The translations under genes were made by a program, and so were the position numbers. The notes under the pieces are model-generated. The model made no database searches and was not told where the DNA came from. It worked only from the letters and a program-made list of their open reading frames with translations. A stretch of 64,000 nucleotides of DNA. Origin: Coriaria nepalensis (lineage: Eukaryota > Streptophyta > Magnoliopsida > Cucurbitales > Coriariaceae). The stretch spans positions 2,237,001-2,301,000 of the forward strand of contig CP114482.1 of the NCBI GenBank assembly GCA_027186245.1. The letters run 5' to 3'. Numbering within the stretch: position 1 is the first letter of the stretch; each line of letters begins with the position of its first letter. Shown in pieces: positions 25,660 to 38,846 of this stretch.

Positions 25660-27029
25660 TCTATCTTACATTCATTAGTAGATGATTCTTCTTCAATCTT
25701 TACTAAGAAGCAAAAGCCGTGAAAACTGCATTTGAACTAACGTAGACTATATATATATATATATAAGGATTCGTACCTCTCAAGTGGTCTCGAGACTCTA
25801 GTGTGGTTCCTTAGTTATAATTTGTCATTCTAGCCGAATGTAATAAAATAAGAAATTAAGGGGAAAAAAAAAAAACAACATTAAATGGCTGTCCAAATAA
25901 CACTTTTCTTGTCTTTGGGTTGTCCATTTGATTGTTGAGAGGGCATGATTCCATGACCGTATGGGCTGGAATCAATTTAATTAATATCGGATCTCACTTA
26001 TAAATAATTAATTAGGCCCTAATTGTAGTTTAAACCTTCTAAATATTGCTTATGATTACATTGATAACCCCCCCCCCCTTTTTTTTTAAAGCCGATGAAA
26101 CCAATCCATTATGTAACGGTTTAGCAGTTTCCATTTGAAGGGGTGGGCAGGTTTGTGCGGGCTTGCTGATCTTTTACACACTCCTAATAAAAAGTTTGTG
26201 TGATATGTTGTAATTCATATTTCTCGAGTTTTTACTTTGTTCTTCGTTCTTCCAAGAAGAAATTAATTAACCTTTCAAATTTAATTTTAAGAGATTGATT
26301 CAATAGTTAAAATACAAAGTTTTAGATAAGATCTATCTCGAAATTTAGAATATAATCTTTACAAATTAGAACATTTTTTAAATCAGTCATCAGTTAATTT
26401 CGAAAGAGTTATACAGACTAATTTGATATTTTCGGGAATAGCCAAAAGAAAAAATTCAAATACTAATTAGAGTTTACGCACCAAAGAAAAAAAAAAAGGA
26501 TAAAGCTAATTTAAGAAATTAAGTAGTTTGAAAGTAACGGACATTCTTAAATATGAGAGTGGTAAGATTAGGAAATCTCATTGGACAACCCAAATATTTG
26601 TTCTGTCAGATTAATTGAGTAAAATCAGTACTAAACTATGTCCTAATTAAGAAGCCAATAGTGATTGGGTCGGAAATTAACAATTAATATGGCTCCGGCA
26701 TGGATTAAAATTTCATCCCCTTTTACTCAAAAAATCAAAATGAAAATAAGGGTCAATGGTATGATCATGGTTGCAAACGACTTACCCAAGACTTAAGGCC
26801 AACATCCTCGGCAGCCGTTCTTACATCTAATTTGTACTTAACTTAATCTCGCACTCCATTTCTTCACAGATTTAGCGAATCTTATAAATCTAGACTAACC
26901 AAATGCAGTTTTGGGAAGACAAAAAAAAACCCACCTTTTTTTTTTTTTTTACAAATTTAAAATTTGAAGAAATTAGTTACATTCAGGAGAATAAAAACGT
27001 ACGGAAAAGGAATGGGTGCTGTATCTACT
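25660..27029. other. Intergenic region upstream of CYP735A, no gene seen
   Basis: AT-rich DNA with an (AT)n tract near 25749-25764, a C13 then T9 run near 26069-26089, and A/T homopolymers near 26487 and 26936. No coding exon or recognisable element was found. Confidence 0.4.
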
Positions 27030-27157
27030 TATAAAAGGGTCTCTCTTTTGCTCTATATCAATCACCAAACCCTCTTCTATCTCTCTCACTCCCTCTCGCT
27101 TTCTTATTCTCTCTCTATCTCTCTATTTCTTACAAGTTTCTTGGCTGGATCAACAAC
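27030..27157 (+). promoter_or_regulatory. CYP735A core promoter and CT-rich leader
   Basis: TATAAAAG lies at 27030-27037, 120 bases before the start codon, followed by a pyrimidine-rich leader made largely of CTCTCT and TCTAT units (27075-27130). This is a standard plant TATA spacing, with a transcription start expected near 27062. Confidence 0.6.
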
Positions 27158-30100
27158 ATGGATTTGGTGCTAGTCCTTATATCACTCTTAGTTGTTTTTG
27201 TTTCTGTACTTGTGAAAGTTGTTTATGAAGCAATCTCATGTTATTGGCTGACTCCGAGACGCATAAAGAAGGTGATGGAAAAGCAAGGAGTGCATGGCCC
27301 CAAACCCCGCCCTCTCATCGGCAACATCTTAGACATGACTTCTCTTGTCTCTAAATCTACCTCCCAAGACATGGATTCCATCAGCCATGACATCGTCGGC
27401 CGCCTCTTGCCCCATTACGTCGCTTGGTCTGACCAATACGGTAATAAAATCACACAATTTCCTCATTACTTTTTTCCTTTCTTATTTTCTTAAAAATAAA
27501 CACCATTCTCATATATCACAAAGATTAATCAAACAAATTCATCTGAATACTCGAAGATTTCAGTCCCGGCGACATATCTTTTTTCGATTCTAAATCTAAT
27601 TAAAAGTAAATAATTATTGGATGAAGCTTCGTATATTATCAGGTTAATCTTTGTTTTCGGGTTTTTGTTACTCAAGGGAAGAGATTTATATATTGGAATG
27701 GGATTGAGCCAAGGATATGCTTAACGGAGACAGAGTTGATCAAAGAGCTCCTATCAAAATACAGCACTATATCTGGAAAATCATGGCTGCAACGAGAAGG
27801 ATCAAAGCATTTCATTGGAAAAGGATTGCTAATGGCCAACGGTGAAGATTGGTATCACCAGCGTCATATCGTTGCACCAATATTCATGGGAGACAAGCTT
27901 AAGGTATAAAACTGAAAAAGATAACACATCTACACATAAAATATTCATCATAAGAAATAACTTTTAATTTCAATCATATCAAACCTCTCCCCCACTTTTT
28001 ATTCCTTCTTTGATTACCCAAATTTAATAGTACTAAACATGTACACGAACAGATGTCACGTCACGTGACTGTTTGTCATCAAACATGTCAGATATCGATT
28101 AAATTAAGAATGATTCTTATCTTTTTTTGTTTTAATATTGGACTAGAGTTATGCTGGGTACATGGTGGAATCCACTAATGGGATGCTCCAATCACTGGAG
28201 AATGAGGTGAAGTCATTAGGAAGAACAGAGTTCGAAATAGGAGAGTACATGACAAGGCTCACTGCTGATATCATTTCCAGAACTGAGTTCGATACTAGCT
28301 ATGACAAGGGAAAGCAAATATTCCATTTGCTTACTGATCTGCAGCATCTTTGTGCTCAAGCCAGCCGCCACTTGTGCCTTCCCGGTAGCCGGTCGGTATA
28401 CACACACAATTCCCAAGCTTATATCTAATGTGAAAGTATCTTTATTTGTTTGAATGTTGTGTAGGTTTTTCCCAAGTAAGTACAACAGAGAGATAAAGTC
28501 GTTGAAAATGGAGGTGGAGAGGCTACTCATGGAGATAATTCAAAGCAGAAAAGATTGTGTGGAGTTTGGGAGGAGTAGTAGTTATGGGAATGACTTGTTG
28601 GGGATGTTACTGAATGAGATGCAGAAGAAGAGTTTTAGAGGGAACAACAATGGTTTCAATTTGAACTTGCAGGTGATCATGGATGAATGCAAGACATTCT
28701 TCTTTGCTGGCCATGAAACCACTGCTCTCTTGCTCACTTGGACTGTCATGTTGTTAGCTAGCAACCCAACTTGGCAAGATAAGGTTAGGGATGAGATTAA
28801 GGAGGTTTGCAATGGTGCCACCCCCTCCATTGATCATCTCTCCAAGCTCACCAAGGTAATCATCAAGCTATATGGAAAAACATGTCGGCACGGTTAGGGT
28901 ACAACCCAAAACGTCCCATCCCGTGCCGTGTAGTCCCTGTACCCAAAACCAAGGGCACGGCACGACACGAGCACAATAAACGGGTCATATATGTGCCGTG
29001 TTGTGCCGTGCTCGGTACGAGAGGCATGTAGGCTCATGGGTCTAGGCATATTCTTTTTTAAAAAAAAAATTATTTATAAGTTTTTATTTTTAAAATTCGT
29101 ATATTTTTAGTTATTTATAAGATTTTATTTAATAATTTAAAAGTTAATACAATTTATAATTAAATTAGAAATAAATAAATTTTAAAATTTATTTTTTGGC
29201 CAAATAATGTCATGTCGTGTCCGTACCAAGCCTGAATGGGCCGTACCTCCCATATTCGTGCCGGCCTTACCCATTTTGCCACTTTTATATCTAACTTGAT
29301 TAATTTATGATCATATACTAATTCATTAATCCATTCGTTTAATATAATCTTTTGGGTGTGTAAAAGTGATAGGGAAAAGGACATTTTCCCACTACCAAGA
29401 TCAATAACTAAGGATTACTACTCTAGTTTAGGCTTCTAACCCTACCTTCCCATTACTTTATAAAAATAAATAAATAAAAAATAATGTTTTGAAGCACATG
29501 ATTAAACATTGGTTATGACAAAATTATTAATGAAAGCTATAGTTAGGTTGTTAAATTTCTTATTAATTCATTAAAAAAAAAACCTCATCAATACTTGAAG
29601 CTAGTTTTATTGACCATGTTTAGATTATGTGAAAGTTGTGGCCCACAAACTTGGTGGGTCCTAGTGTTCTCCATTTACTTAATCAGTTCATGGCAGTCCA
29701 CTTGTTTGTATTACTTTTTTTCAACTTAAATGAAAATCATATTCAATTAACCAGATTGATCACCTTTAGGCCACTTAACTATGAAAGGACACTAGCTAGA
29801 TAGTAGAGTCTATATGCACAAATAAAGAGGACAGTCAAATTTAACTACCTTATCATTTACTTGCCAAGTGTTTCTTCTCTCCTTAATTTCCTGGACACAT
29901 TTTTTTTGTCATGCAGCTGAACATGGTAATAAACGAATCACTAAGGTTGTACCCACCAGCAAGCCTTCTACCTCGAATGGCATTTGAAGACATAAAGTTA
30001 GGCGATCTACACATCCCAAAAGGGCTTTCAATATGGATTCCAGTGCTTGCGATTCACCACAGTGAAGAGTTATGGGGCAAAGATGCAAACGAGTTCAACC

Positions 30101-30336
30101 CAGAAAGATTCTCTTCCAAGTCATATATGCCTGGCAGGTTCATTCCCTTTGCTTCTGGTCCAAGAAATTGTGTTGGCCAAGGCTTTGCCATGATGGAATC
30201 TAAGATCATCTTGGCTATGCTAATCTCTAAGTTTAGTTTCATTATATCTGAGAATTATCGCCATGCACCTGTTGTTGTGCTTACTATTAAGCCCAAGTAT
30301 GGTGTCCAAGTAATTTTGAAGCCATTAGATCCATAA
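27158..30336 (+). CDS. CYP735A: Cytokinin trans-hydroxylase, cytochrome P450 CYP735A
   Basis: Five exons (27158-27440, 27677-27903, 28147-28391, 28465-28855, 29917-30336) encode 521 residues, the normal length. An N-terminal membrane anchor (LVLVLISLLVVFVSVLVKVV) is followed by HGPKPRPLIGNI, SRTEFDTSYDKGK, the I-helix AGHETT (near 28708), the K-helix ESLR (29935 on), PERF, and the haem loop FASGPRNCVGQ with its cysteine ligand. The tail VVVLTIKPKYGVQVILKPLD is a CYP735A hallmark from memory. CYP735A hydroxylates the side chain of isopentenyladenine nucleotides to make trans-zeatin types, in the ER of root and vascular cells. The last intron (28856-29916) is enlarged by a hAT-like element. No damage is seen. 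Confidence 0.95.
28870..29285. mobile_element. hAT-like non-autonomous element inside CYP735A intron 4
   Basis: An intronic block has repeated GTGCCGTG and GGCACGG motifs on both strands at its left (28890-29030) and CGTGTCCGTACC and GTGCCGGCC at its right (29210-29270), around an AT-only core. The right end CCCATTTTGCCAC reads as GTGGCAAAATGGG on the other strand, the common plant hAT terminus; a looser TGGAAAAACATG..GGCACGG lies at the left. The GC-rich ends resemble those of the element near 18.0-18.8 kb. The target duplication could not be fixed. It does not touch the splice sites. Confidence 0.55.
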
Positions 30337-33300
30337 GAGATAGATTAGAGGTCGGGCTAATTAATTATAGTACTTCTTTTTTGGTTTTGGCTTTGAACAA
30401 GTCAAGAGATGCTTGTAATATTAAGCAACGGCACAGATCAGTTTTCAATCAGTTATATGAAAAGAGGGTTGAAGATTTGACTTGAATTCATGCGATAGTC
30501 TTGCGAAATTCTATTAGCTTAGAAATTATGTCGATCGAGTAGATACATCATTCATTAATAGTTCAATATAACATATGGGCCAATCTGTGCATCTTCGACG
30601 ATGATGTATAGATTTTCGAGAACAGTAAGAATTTTATTAACGTTACCCAATAAGTGAATAGCACACTCGAAACTTACTCTGCTCACATTTGGAAAGTCAC
30701 CCGCTACTACCAACTAGAACCGGCCGTCCCTCTGCATATTGGCTCGTAAAGTTGTTTAGAGGTCAAAGCTAAGATTTGAAAAGGCAAACTAAGTTGGGCA
30801 TCAAGCTAAATATACTAAGACAAGCCATGATGCCATTAAAGAAAGCCGAACAAAAGTGGGACGGTCAGGCCAGATGGGTGAAAAGGTAAGTATTCTTTAT
30901 TCATATTTGAAGGGGTACATAGTACATACTGTGAGATTCTTTTGTAATTTATTTTTATATAAATACGATTATTTATTTTTATATAAATACGATTATTTAT
31001 ATTATGATAAATAAAATCATATCATTTAATATAATTATATATATATATATATAGCAAAATTTCAATTATTTAATTACTAAAAAATAATATATAATTCATA
31101 TTCATATAAAATTTTCTCTAATTTTCATAATTAACAATCAGCCAGAACTATAAAAAATGTAGTGGTCAGTGATACGAAGGGGTGCTTCATAAAGCCAACC
31201 TATCTGTTCCTAACACCACTACTCTATGCTGTTTCCCCAACTATCAATTTTCCATACTTTTTTTTTTTTTTTTTAATACATCTTTTTGCAATGCATTTGA
31301 GAGATTCTCATACACAAAGTTTGGTGTAATTTAGTAGGCCTGGACTTACGTGGAATTGGTAGGTATCGTATTTCATGTCATAAAAATACATGTATAGAAT
31401 ATTCAGATTTACATTGAACGTGTAGTTATATTCCTCTCATGTTTATTTGGAGTAAATAGCGTATAGGAAGTTGATTTATAGTAGTGATCTCATATATATA
31501 TATATATATAAGTGATTTTTTTAACTGTACTTATATCAGAAAGGCCAATAGCGATTTGTAATTGTTAGAATGTTGAATGAAAAATCTTAATGAATATATT
31601 AATGCAAGATTATCATATACTTGACCTCACCATGTGTCATAGTTATAAATGATGTACAAATAGTTCCTACTATTGTCAATTCATATAGGATAGAGTTCAG
31701 TGTACATCACATGTGAATTAAGAAGCATTCTTGCATGCAGACTTGCGGAGTATTTCCCTTCAATCTATAGAGTAAAATACTCGATAACGTTTACTAATAT
31801 GACTATACTTCATTGATGGATATATAGTAAAATACTCGAGTATTTTAAAAAGCCAAACTATTGGCGAGGGAAAGATGGATATATAGTTTTTTCCACTATT
31901 AGTATATACGCTAATAGTATGTATTCTCTATGGGATGATGATAAGATGACAGCGAATGAAAATCGACTAATCGAACCATAGTGCTTGACTTCACTAAAAT
32001 GATGATCTTGCATTCTGCTATCTTGGTATCTCAAACAATAAGCCTGTGCAGGCTCCTAGTGTTTCCATTTTGGTATATCAAAATCCCCCATTCGACATAT
32101 ATTATCTTATCATGAACTAGTTGCATATACTCAGATCATGTTCTACATTCCACTACAAAGAGACGGTGCGATTTGACTATTTTTTAAAGGTCAAAAAAGG
32201 AGTTGGTTGAAATTCAATGATGTCTACCATTAAACACTAGCTATACATGTTTTTTTGTGTGTACATATATATATATATGTATGAATTATATTATATAGTA
32301 CTCTTAATCCCTTATAATATAGATATATCTCTAGTAATCAAATGATGTGACTAACTTTTTGGTTAAGCATGATAATTAACTTAGAGATTAGTGTATCATT
32401 ATATTATATACATCACTATCACTAGGGTCACAAAAATATGGGTCAAATTGACGAAAAGCCATACTCAGCCAACTAAAAATAAAAAAATTATAAAAAAAAA
32501 AATTAAAAAAAAAATAAAAAGATAGAAAAGAAAAGATTGATGATATAATATTATTTTGAATTAAAATATTTTAAATATTATACTAGAAAATTTGTATTTT
32601 ATTTCAACCAATCAAATTAAATCATATTTATATTTTATAGTAAGAAATTTTAACATGACTGATGACTCAATCTACTTATACTAAAATATTCTCCTTACCT
32701 AAAAATAAAGAGTATTATACTATATGAAAGTCTGCTAGTTTATTACTTTTGATTAAGTTAGATCCGCAAAATCCTATAGTATCTATCTTCAATTGTTTTG
32801 ATGTCAAATATGAGGAGAAGTAGGTTTATATGATGATAGATTTGATGCTAAAGCAGTCAAATTGGTGAAATATATGATCCTACGTCACTAAAAACTAAGC
32901 AAAGACTCTTTTGAAACCAATCTCTTTGATAATGATTTTTAAGTGTAAAGATCATTAGCTCTATGACAATGATTAGGAATACTCCTCTTTATTACTTATC
33001 AAATATATTGCACGAGTGGCTGCTTCTAGTGGGCAAAAAGTAATGGCCTTCTCTATTATATGAAGTGGCAATACGTTCAAAGTAGATAGCTAGAGTCTAG
33101 CTTACCTTATTCCTCCCATGTTTTACTAATACATGCAAAAGTAATGATGAAAATATGGGTTGATTTATTATTAATTAATTTTAAGTTAAAATTTTAATTT
33201 TTTATAATAATATATATATATATATATCGAATTTTTGAAATTATATTAAATATGAGTAATATATATTATATATAATCGATACCATCCAAAAGATATCAAA

Positions 33301-34984
33301 TAATGAGCCATCATGAAATGATAATATAACCCCACCACTCTTTCTTCCTCCACTCTTTCTTCTATTCTTCCTCCACTTCCTCTACTTCATAAGAAACATA
33401 CTTGATACAACTAAGAGAGATATTATATATCTTTCATGCTGATCCATATCAAGTGCTTCATCACTTTAATTAAAAGCTGCTGCCTAGCTAGATAGATAGA
33501 CAAGGTGTGCTCTTAGAAAATATCGGTTGGCTAATCATCATTATGTGGATGCTTTAAATGATGATGCAGTTCGTGCAACAATTTTACATTATAAAAATCA
33601 GAACCCCCCGATCAACAAATACACTTAGGAGGCTCTATAGAATGATTAGGACAACGTAAAGAAACAATTAACTAATGTATGTCTAATGGCGCCAATATTA
33701 ACAATACACATGTTTCATTTGATGGGATAGTTGACAGCCTTGTCAGTTTGGTCTCTTTCTGACTTTTGAGTTTGCGATAGATGAGTATGAAAACACAACT
33801 TTATTTCCCGTGTACAGAAAACCCAATTAACAAAGTCAATATATATGTCTATCTAGTATATACTTACTTAATTAACGCACTTTTGTTTTATTAGAGTAAA
33901 TTAGATTTGTTTCCCATATACTTTGCAACAATTAGATTTGACCCTCTAAAGTTTGAAGAACTAGATATACACCACCAAACGTAAGAATTAAAAAACTAAT
34001 AATTATTATTATTATAAAAACTAGGCTTTATCCTCCTCTTAGGTTTTTTTTTTTTTTTTTTTAAATACATCTCATAAAAAAAATTAATAATTAATAATTT
34101 AATATATAAGAATAATGGGCAAATCTTTCATTGCCAATCAATTTTGTGATGCAATTCAAAATTTCTAAAAAACTAATAGATTGAATCGAGTAAATTGAAA
34201 ATTGAGTACAGAATGGAGAGATTATATCGATACACATGACCCGAGCCATTAATTTTTTATGGGGGAAAAAATAAAACAAAAGGAGGGTAAGTTTAATTAC
34301 TTGAGACTTTAATTAGTATATGTCTAGCTCATCAAGCTATCGATGGCTAAATCTACTTGTTGAAAAACTTTAATGGAAGATATAAGTCTGGTTTACTTTA
34401 TAAATATTTTTTAGATGAGTTTAACGATGTCGTATTAACCGAGTAAGATCGGTTTACCCTGTCCTTTGTTCGGATTATGAAATCACCGGACCTCCATATT
34501 AATCCATCAAGTTAACATCTAGTAACTTTAGTTCATCCATAACCTTCATGGACACACCATGACCATTAATCGGTGAAATGAAACATTGCATTTTTTCCCC
34601 CCTTAAAATTGTGCGTCAAAACAGTTTCATGCACAGTATAAATTTGAACACACTAGATTCCCAAATCCAAACCCCACCATTGCCAACCACAATGAGCAAA
34701 TATGGGTCGAATCATTAGGGCAAGGAATTAAAGGGAACAGCATTGTTTATTTGGGCCTTGGTGTGATTTGCAAAATGGGCAGAAGATGTTAACCCAAAAG
34801 CCCCTATCAATTAGTTAAAAGCAATACCATACATTGAACACAAGTAGTAACGTGCTTAGACAATTAGACAAAAGCAAAGATACAGAAGTAACCGAGAGCT
34901 GTCCACACTTTTGGGAGATAATAATCTTCCATTGATTGAAATAATGATTAATTCAATGAGTAATGTGTTATTGTGTACGAGCGG
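30337..34984. other. Long gene-poor AT-rich region
   Basis: After the CYP735A 3' end there is no convincing coding exon for 4.6 kb. It holds AT dinucleotide tracts (near 31035, 31495, 32265, 33215), long A or T runs (31258-31275, 32485-32520, 34047-34064) and a CT-rich patch near 33340-33380. An 18-base word at 31168-31185 also occurs in a SWEETIE intron at 500-517. No tRNA, miRNA or transposon ends were recognised. Confidence 0.4.
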
Positions 34985-35160
34985 AAGCAACTCTTCTCCA
35001 TGTGAAAGGTGTGCAGTGTACTTAAATGTACGTCGTGTCAAGGCTGGGACCATGAGTCCGATATATTGTTTGAACTTATGGTGTCAACCTTGGAACGACG
35101 CGTATTTAAATGCACTTCACACCTTTTTAAATAGAGAGGAGTTGGATCTGTGTATGAGTA
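34985..35160. repeat. Long imperfect foldback (inverted repeat), about 85-90 bp arms
   Basis: The left arm AAAGGTGTGCAGTGTACTTA, continuing AATGTACGTCGTGTCAAGG (about 35011-35043), is the imperfect reverse complement of the right arm CCTTGGAACGACGCG then TATTTAAATGCACTTCACAC (about 35088-35125). Complementarity extends outward through AACTC.TCTC and inward to a centre near 35065, leaving almost no loop. Transcribed, it would form one long imperfect hairpin. Both strands stay open across it, which follows from the symmetry. It may be a foldback MITE or a young small-RNA precursor; nothing here decides between them. Confidence 0.65.
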
Positions 35161-36261
35161 GTCAACAAAAGGCGCATCTGCAAGAGAAGTAGAGACACTC
35201 TGTGAGTTGCTTGTTCCAATCTTGCACATGTTCTATCACAGTGTGAATCCATAAGACATATTCCAGACCATCTTCTACTTTTACGGACATATGAACATGC
35301 TGTTATTATAAATCACATAATTAGTTAAACAAATCGTTAGTGTACATAATCCAACGTATATATGTATTAACTCGAACTGCATTATTTGCGAGATGGATGA
35401 AGACCATAAAGAAGATCACGATCAATACAAGCGACCGATATGATTTCAAACAGCTTTTCTTAGCCATGGCTTAGTTTTCCTGCCTATTCGATCGAGCTAG
35501 TAGAATTGCTTACTTGAACATAAGGTTTTTATAAGTAGTTAACGGACTCATGTTGTAGGTACATTTGAATGACTTGTCTCATTAAGTGTACAACAGACAG
35601 ATTCTGTTCTTTAATAGAATATGAAAAGGAAAATAACACTTCATCAGCTAGTATTAGGACAATTTACAAGGATTAATGAATATAATTCATATAATAAACC
35701 AATTGAACCTTTGGTAATTGGGAGTAATGGTGTTTCGGTCTTAGAAGAAGAAGTCGTCCAATTAATTAATTAGGTCTCAGCAATTCTAGTCTTTTTTGCA
35801 ATTTCATTAGATGCCCACTTGGAAGATGAAGGTGCATTGGAGAATAGAATTCCATAGATATATATAAGAGCAAGCTAGATAGCTACACATAGATAGCTAC
35901 ATTTTGAAATATGAGAGAAATTCTAGTCTACTTCCGGAAATATATACTCCAGGACTATTGAAAAAATGAAGTGTTGACGTGAGCTGATATGAATTACTGT
36001 TACAATATTTTACTCTAGAAGTAGGCTAGATACTTATAAGAGATCCGTATAAAAAACTGTTCTTCGTTAATGAAATTTTTCTTTCATGGGAAATGTCAAT
36101 CCCGAATAGGCCCCCCTGCCCTTTGGTACTAATTCAAAAGACATGCTTGTGAATTAGCAAATTAGTACGTACATTGAGACGTTAATTAAGGTGTCCTTCT
36201 AGTTATCATCAATGTAATCATCTCTTGAAACAATCAAATTACTTCCATCGATCCATAGTAC
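35161..36261. other. Intergenic region, nothing recognised
   Basis: AT-rich DNA between the foldback and the protease pseudogene. The missing C-terminal portion of that protease was looked for on the minus strand here and not found. Confidence 0.4.
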
Positions 36262-38846
36262 TTAGTATAAGATTCTGCTATTATCATGCCGAGTTATTTC
36301 TGTTCCTGAATCAATTATTGCATCTGTATTAAAAAAAACTGTCCTCCCGATAGGTAACAATTGTCCTCCGACACTTATACCTGTGATGTCAAAACCATAA
36401 AATTTCGAATCATGAATTTTTAATGGTGTATATATCATTGACTCCCTAAGTTCATCGCCAAATATTAGGTAACGAGTGTAACTAGAGATGGAAGGTAGAC
36501 AATATGAGAACATCCGTCGACATGTTTGTTCAGTTTGGCTAATGATGGAGACCTTTTGTGTTCCGAGACCTAATATCCCGGCAGCATTGCCCCAAGAGTC
36601 TCTTTTGTCATAACTACATCCGTAAACAAAGTTATTGACCATGTTATAAGGTGTCAATGTCAGTATTTCTTTACTGAGAAGTCCCACGGTTGATCCATGA
36701 CTAGTGTAGTATAATACGTATATACATATTGATCGTGATCCACAATTAGTTAACCATACCCCTGCATTAATCCCATGAAACATTTAACGCAATTGAATCA
36801 AAGATATTTTCGCCTGAACCTGGTCTAGAGTGAGGAGTGTGGACCAAACCCGTCAAAGAACGTCGAGTGGAAAGGCTGTCAAAAGCAAAAAAAAAATTGA
36901 CACCCTTGTTAGAGTTGTGAAGTAGTTCACGAATTAAGTCACTTTACTCATAAAGTTGACTTTTTGTGTGACATTTTGTGTCATTGACTTTCATGCATAT
37001 AGTTAGAGGAGATTAATTCAAACTTGCTCGAATTGGTTTCATGGCAATCGGATAAGATTTGAAGAAGTTAGATCTTCACTTGCATAACAGATGTTCTTGA
37101 CGTCTGTTGCAGCTTATGAACAAGTTTGACGGGTTTTTTGGATTCTACTTAGAATCTCAACTGTCAAACAAGTTTATTTTGATATTTTTGACGTGTTTAA
37201 AGTATTAGAAAGAACTTTGAGATTTGGAAGAAGTTTGAGTTGGTTGTGGAAGATTGGGATTTGGAATTTGTGGAAGTTTGGAGCTAGTTGTGGAAGTTAA
37301 GAGATAGAGTTGGTTTTGGGTTTGGGATTTGGAAGAAGTCTGAAGCTGATTGTGGAAGTTTGAGATTTAGAAGAAATTTTTTTTCTCTATTTCTCTAAAA
37401 ACTGCGGTTAGAATTTTACTCCATAATTCAGTGATTTGTATGTTAAGCATGGTTTATGAGCATGTTTTTGATCGAATTAAGTTTAATTATTTTTTTTTCA
37501 GTTTGGTTAGGTAGATATCAATTTGATTTAAGTTTCTTAAGTTTTATTTTTCAGATTTGGCTTTATTTTCTTCATCATTACAAGTTGTATTATTTAAGCA
37601 ATTGAAATTAATGAAATCTTATACGATATTTCAAAAATTGTAAGTGTTATCTATTTTTCTCTAGTTTCATTAGTCTTTACAACCCTTTCATTTTCCGTGC
37701 TTTAGGATTGGCTTGGTCCAAATGAAAGATTGCAAGCTCCTTGCCTAGACCTGATCTAGGCCCGGATTTTTTCATAATATCGTGCACAATATTTTTTTAT
37801 CGTAATAAATTACCTGGAGTTGAGTTAAGGTGAAGGCACAGAAACGAAGTACCATCAACTGTGGTATACGATTTAGATTTTATCGGGAAGAAGCTTTCGT
37901 TCTTTAATGGACGTTCCCATTGTCTCTTCTTGCACCTGATCCATGTGAGATCAATGCTTGTGTCAATTAAGAATGAGAGTTCCTGCTTAGGGCTGCCGAG
38001 ACCGACAATAGCTATAGAATTATCAAGGCCAATGTTGCTGTGATACTTAGCTGATATTGGAATCATATCTTCCTTCGAGCTGCTTATTGAATTATTCTTC
38101 ATTGAATTTCTGTCAAGCCTATTATTGACATTATAGAGACGGGATTTTTCCTTGGCAAAGATTTGTTTAGGTGAAAGAACAGTTTCTCTTTCTTGCTTGA
38201 GATGAGAGCATGGACCACGTTTGTGTATCACTGTTAATGTGCCATCCTTGCTTACATTGCCTGAATTACAATTAAGAGATGATCTAAGTAAGCGCATTTT
38301 TACTAAACCGGTGAAAATTAGACAAATCGATACTCTTAGATGATTCATAGTCTATTGCATTGATGTAACTGAATATTAATTATAGAGGTATCCTACACGA
38401 TGTACAAGACTTAAATAACTCAGATCCTACATAATTCCTACAAGAAATTGCCCGGGATACGATATTTCTCAATTTAGAGAAACCAGGACGATTTTTGAAG
38501 GTTTGAATCTAATACCATGCAATTCTACATCAAGGGTAAGATTTATGTCATTCACAAGAGATAGTTAACAATGCTATTGATCATATTTAGAGAAATATGG
38601 GAGTTTAGTACATGCCAAATCTATACCAAATTATCAACCTTGTGGTGATGATATGCAAGTACTTTTGGGTAGCAAAGAGTCAAGCTGGATAGTATGTGCC
38701 TTATGTTGAGGATTAGAGCTTTCTTTCATCTTCCTATCTTTCACGGCAAACACATGTTTCAGATTGAAAAGAGGGCATCGAAAAACACAAGAAGAAAGGA
38801 GGAAGCACATGATCAGAGAAGAGTAGGGGATACTAAAACCTATCAT
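36262..38846 (-). pseudogene. Pepsin-like aspartic protease (CND41/nepenthesin type), catalytic DTG lost and C-terminus truncated
   Basis: Three minus-strand exons join in frame: 38846-38639 (signal peptide LIMCFLLSSCVF, then HTIQLDSLLP), 38260-37814 (GTLTVIHKRGPCSHL and IVGLGSPKQELSFLIDTSID) and 36761-36262 (VGLLSKEILTL, GILGLGTQKVSIISQ, MFSYCLPS, IIDSGTEITR). They total 384 residues against about 450-480 in CND41-like relatives. The first active-site motif, normally D-T-G-S/T-D, reads D-T-S-I-D, removing the conserved glycine. The second (DSGT) is intact. The frame ends 12 residues after ITR, so the C-terminal lobe is gone. Such proteases are secreted or plastid enzymes. Open splice-compatible exons suggest recent decay or a non-catalytic remnant. 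A shorter, intact-looking relative lies at 46275-47648. Confidence 0.75.

Noticed and set aside
34911..35229. Open frames on both strands across the foldback
   Set aside because: The two translations resemble each other (YLNVRRVK and HLNTRRSK) because the DNA is an inverted repeat, not because two genes exist.
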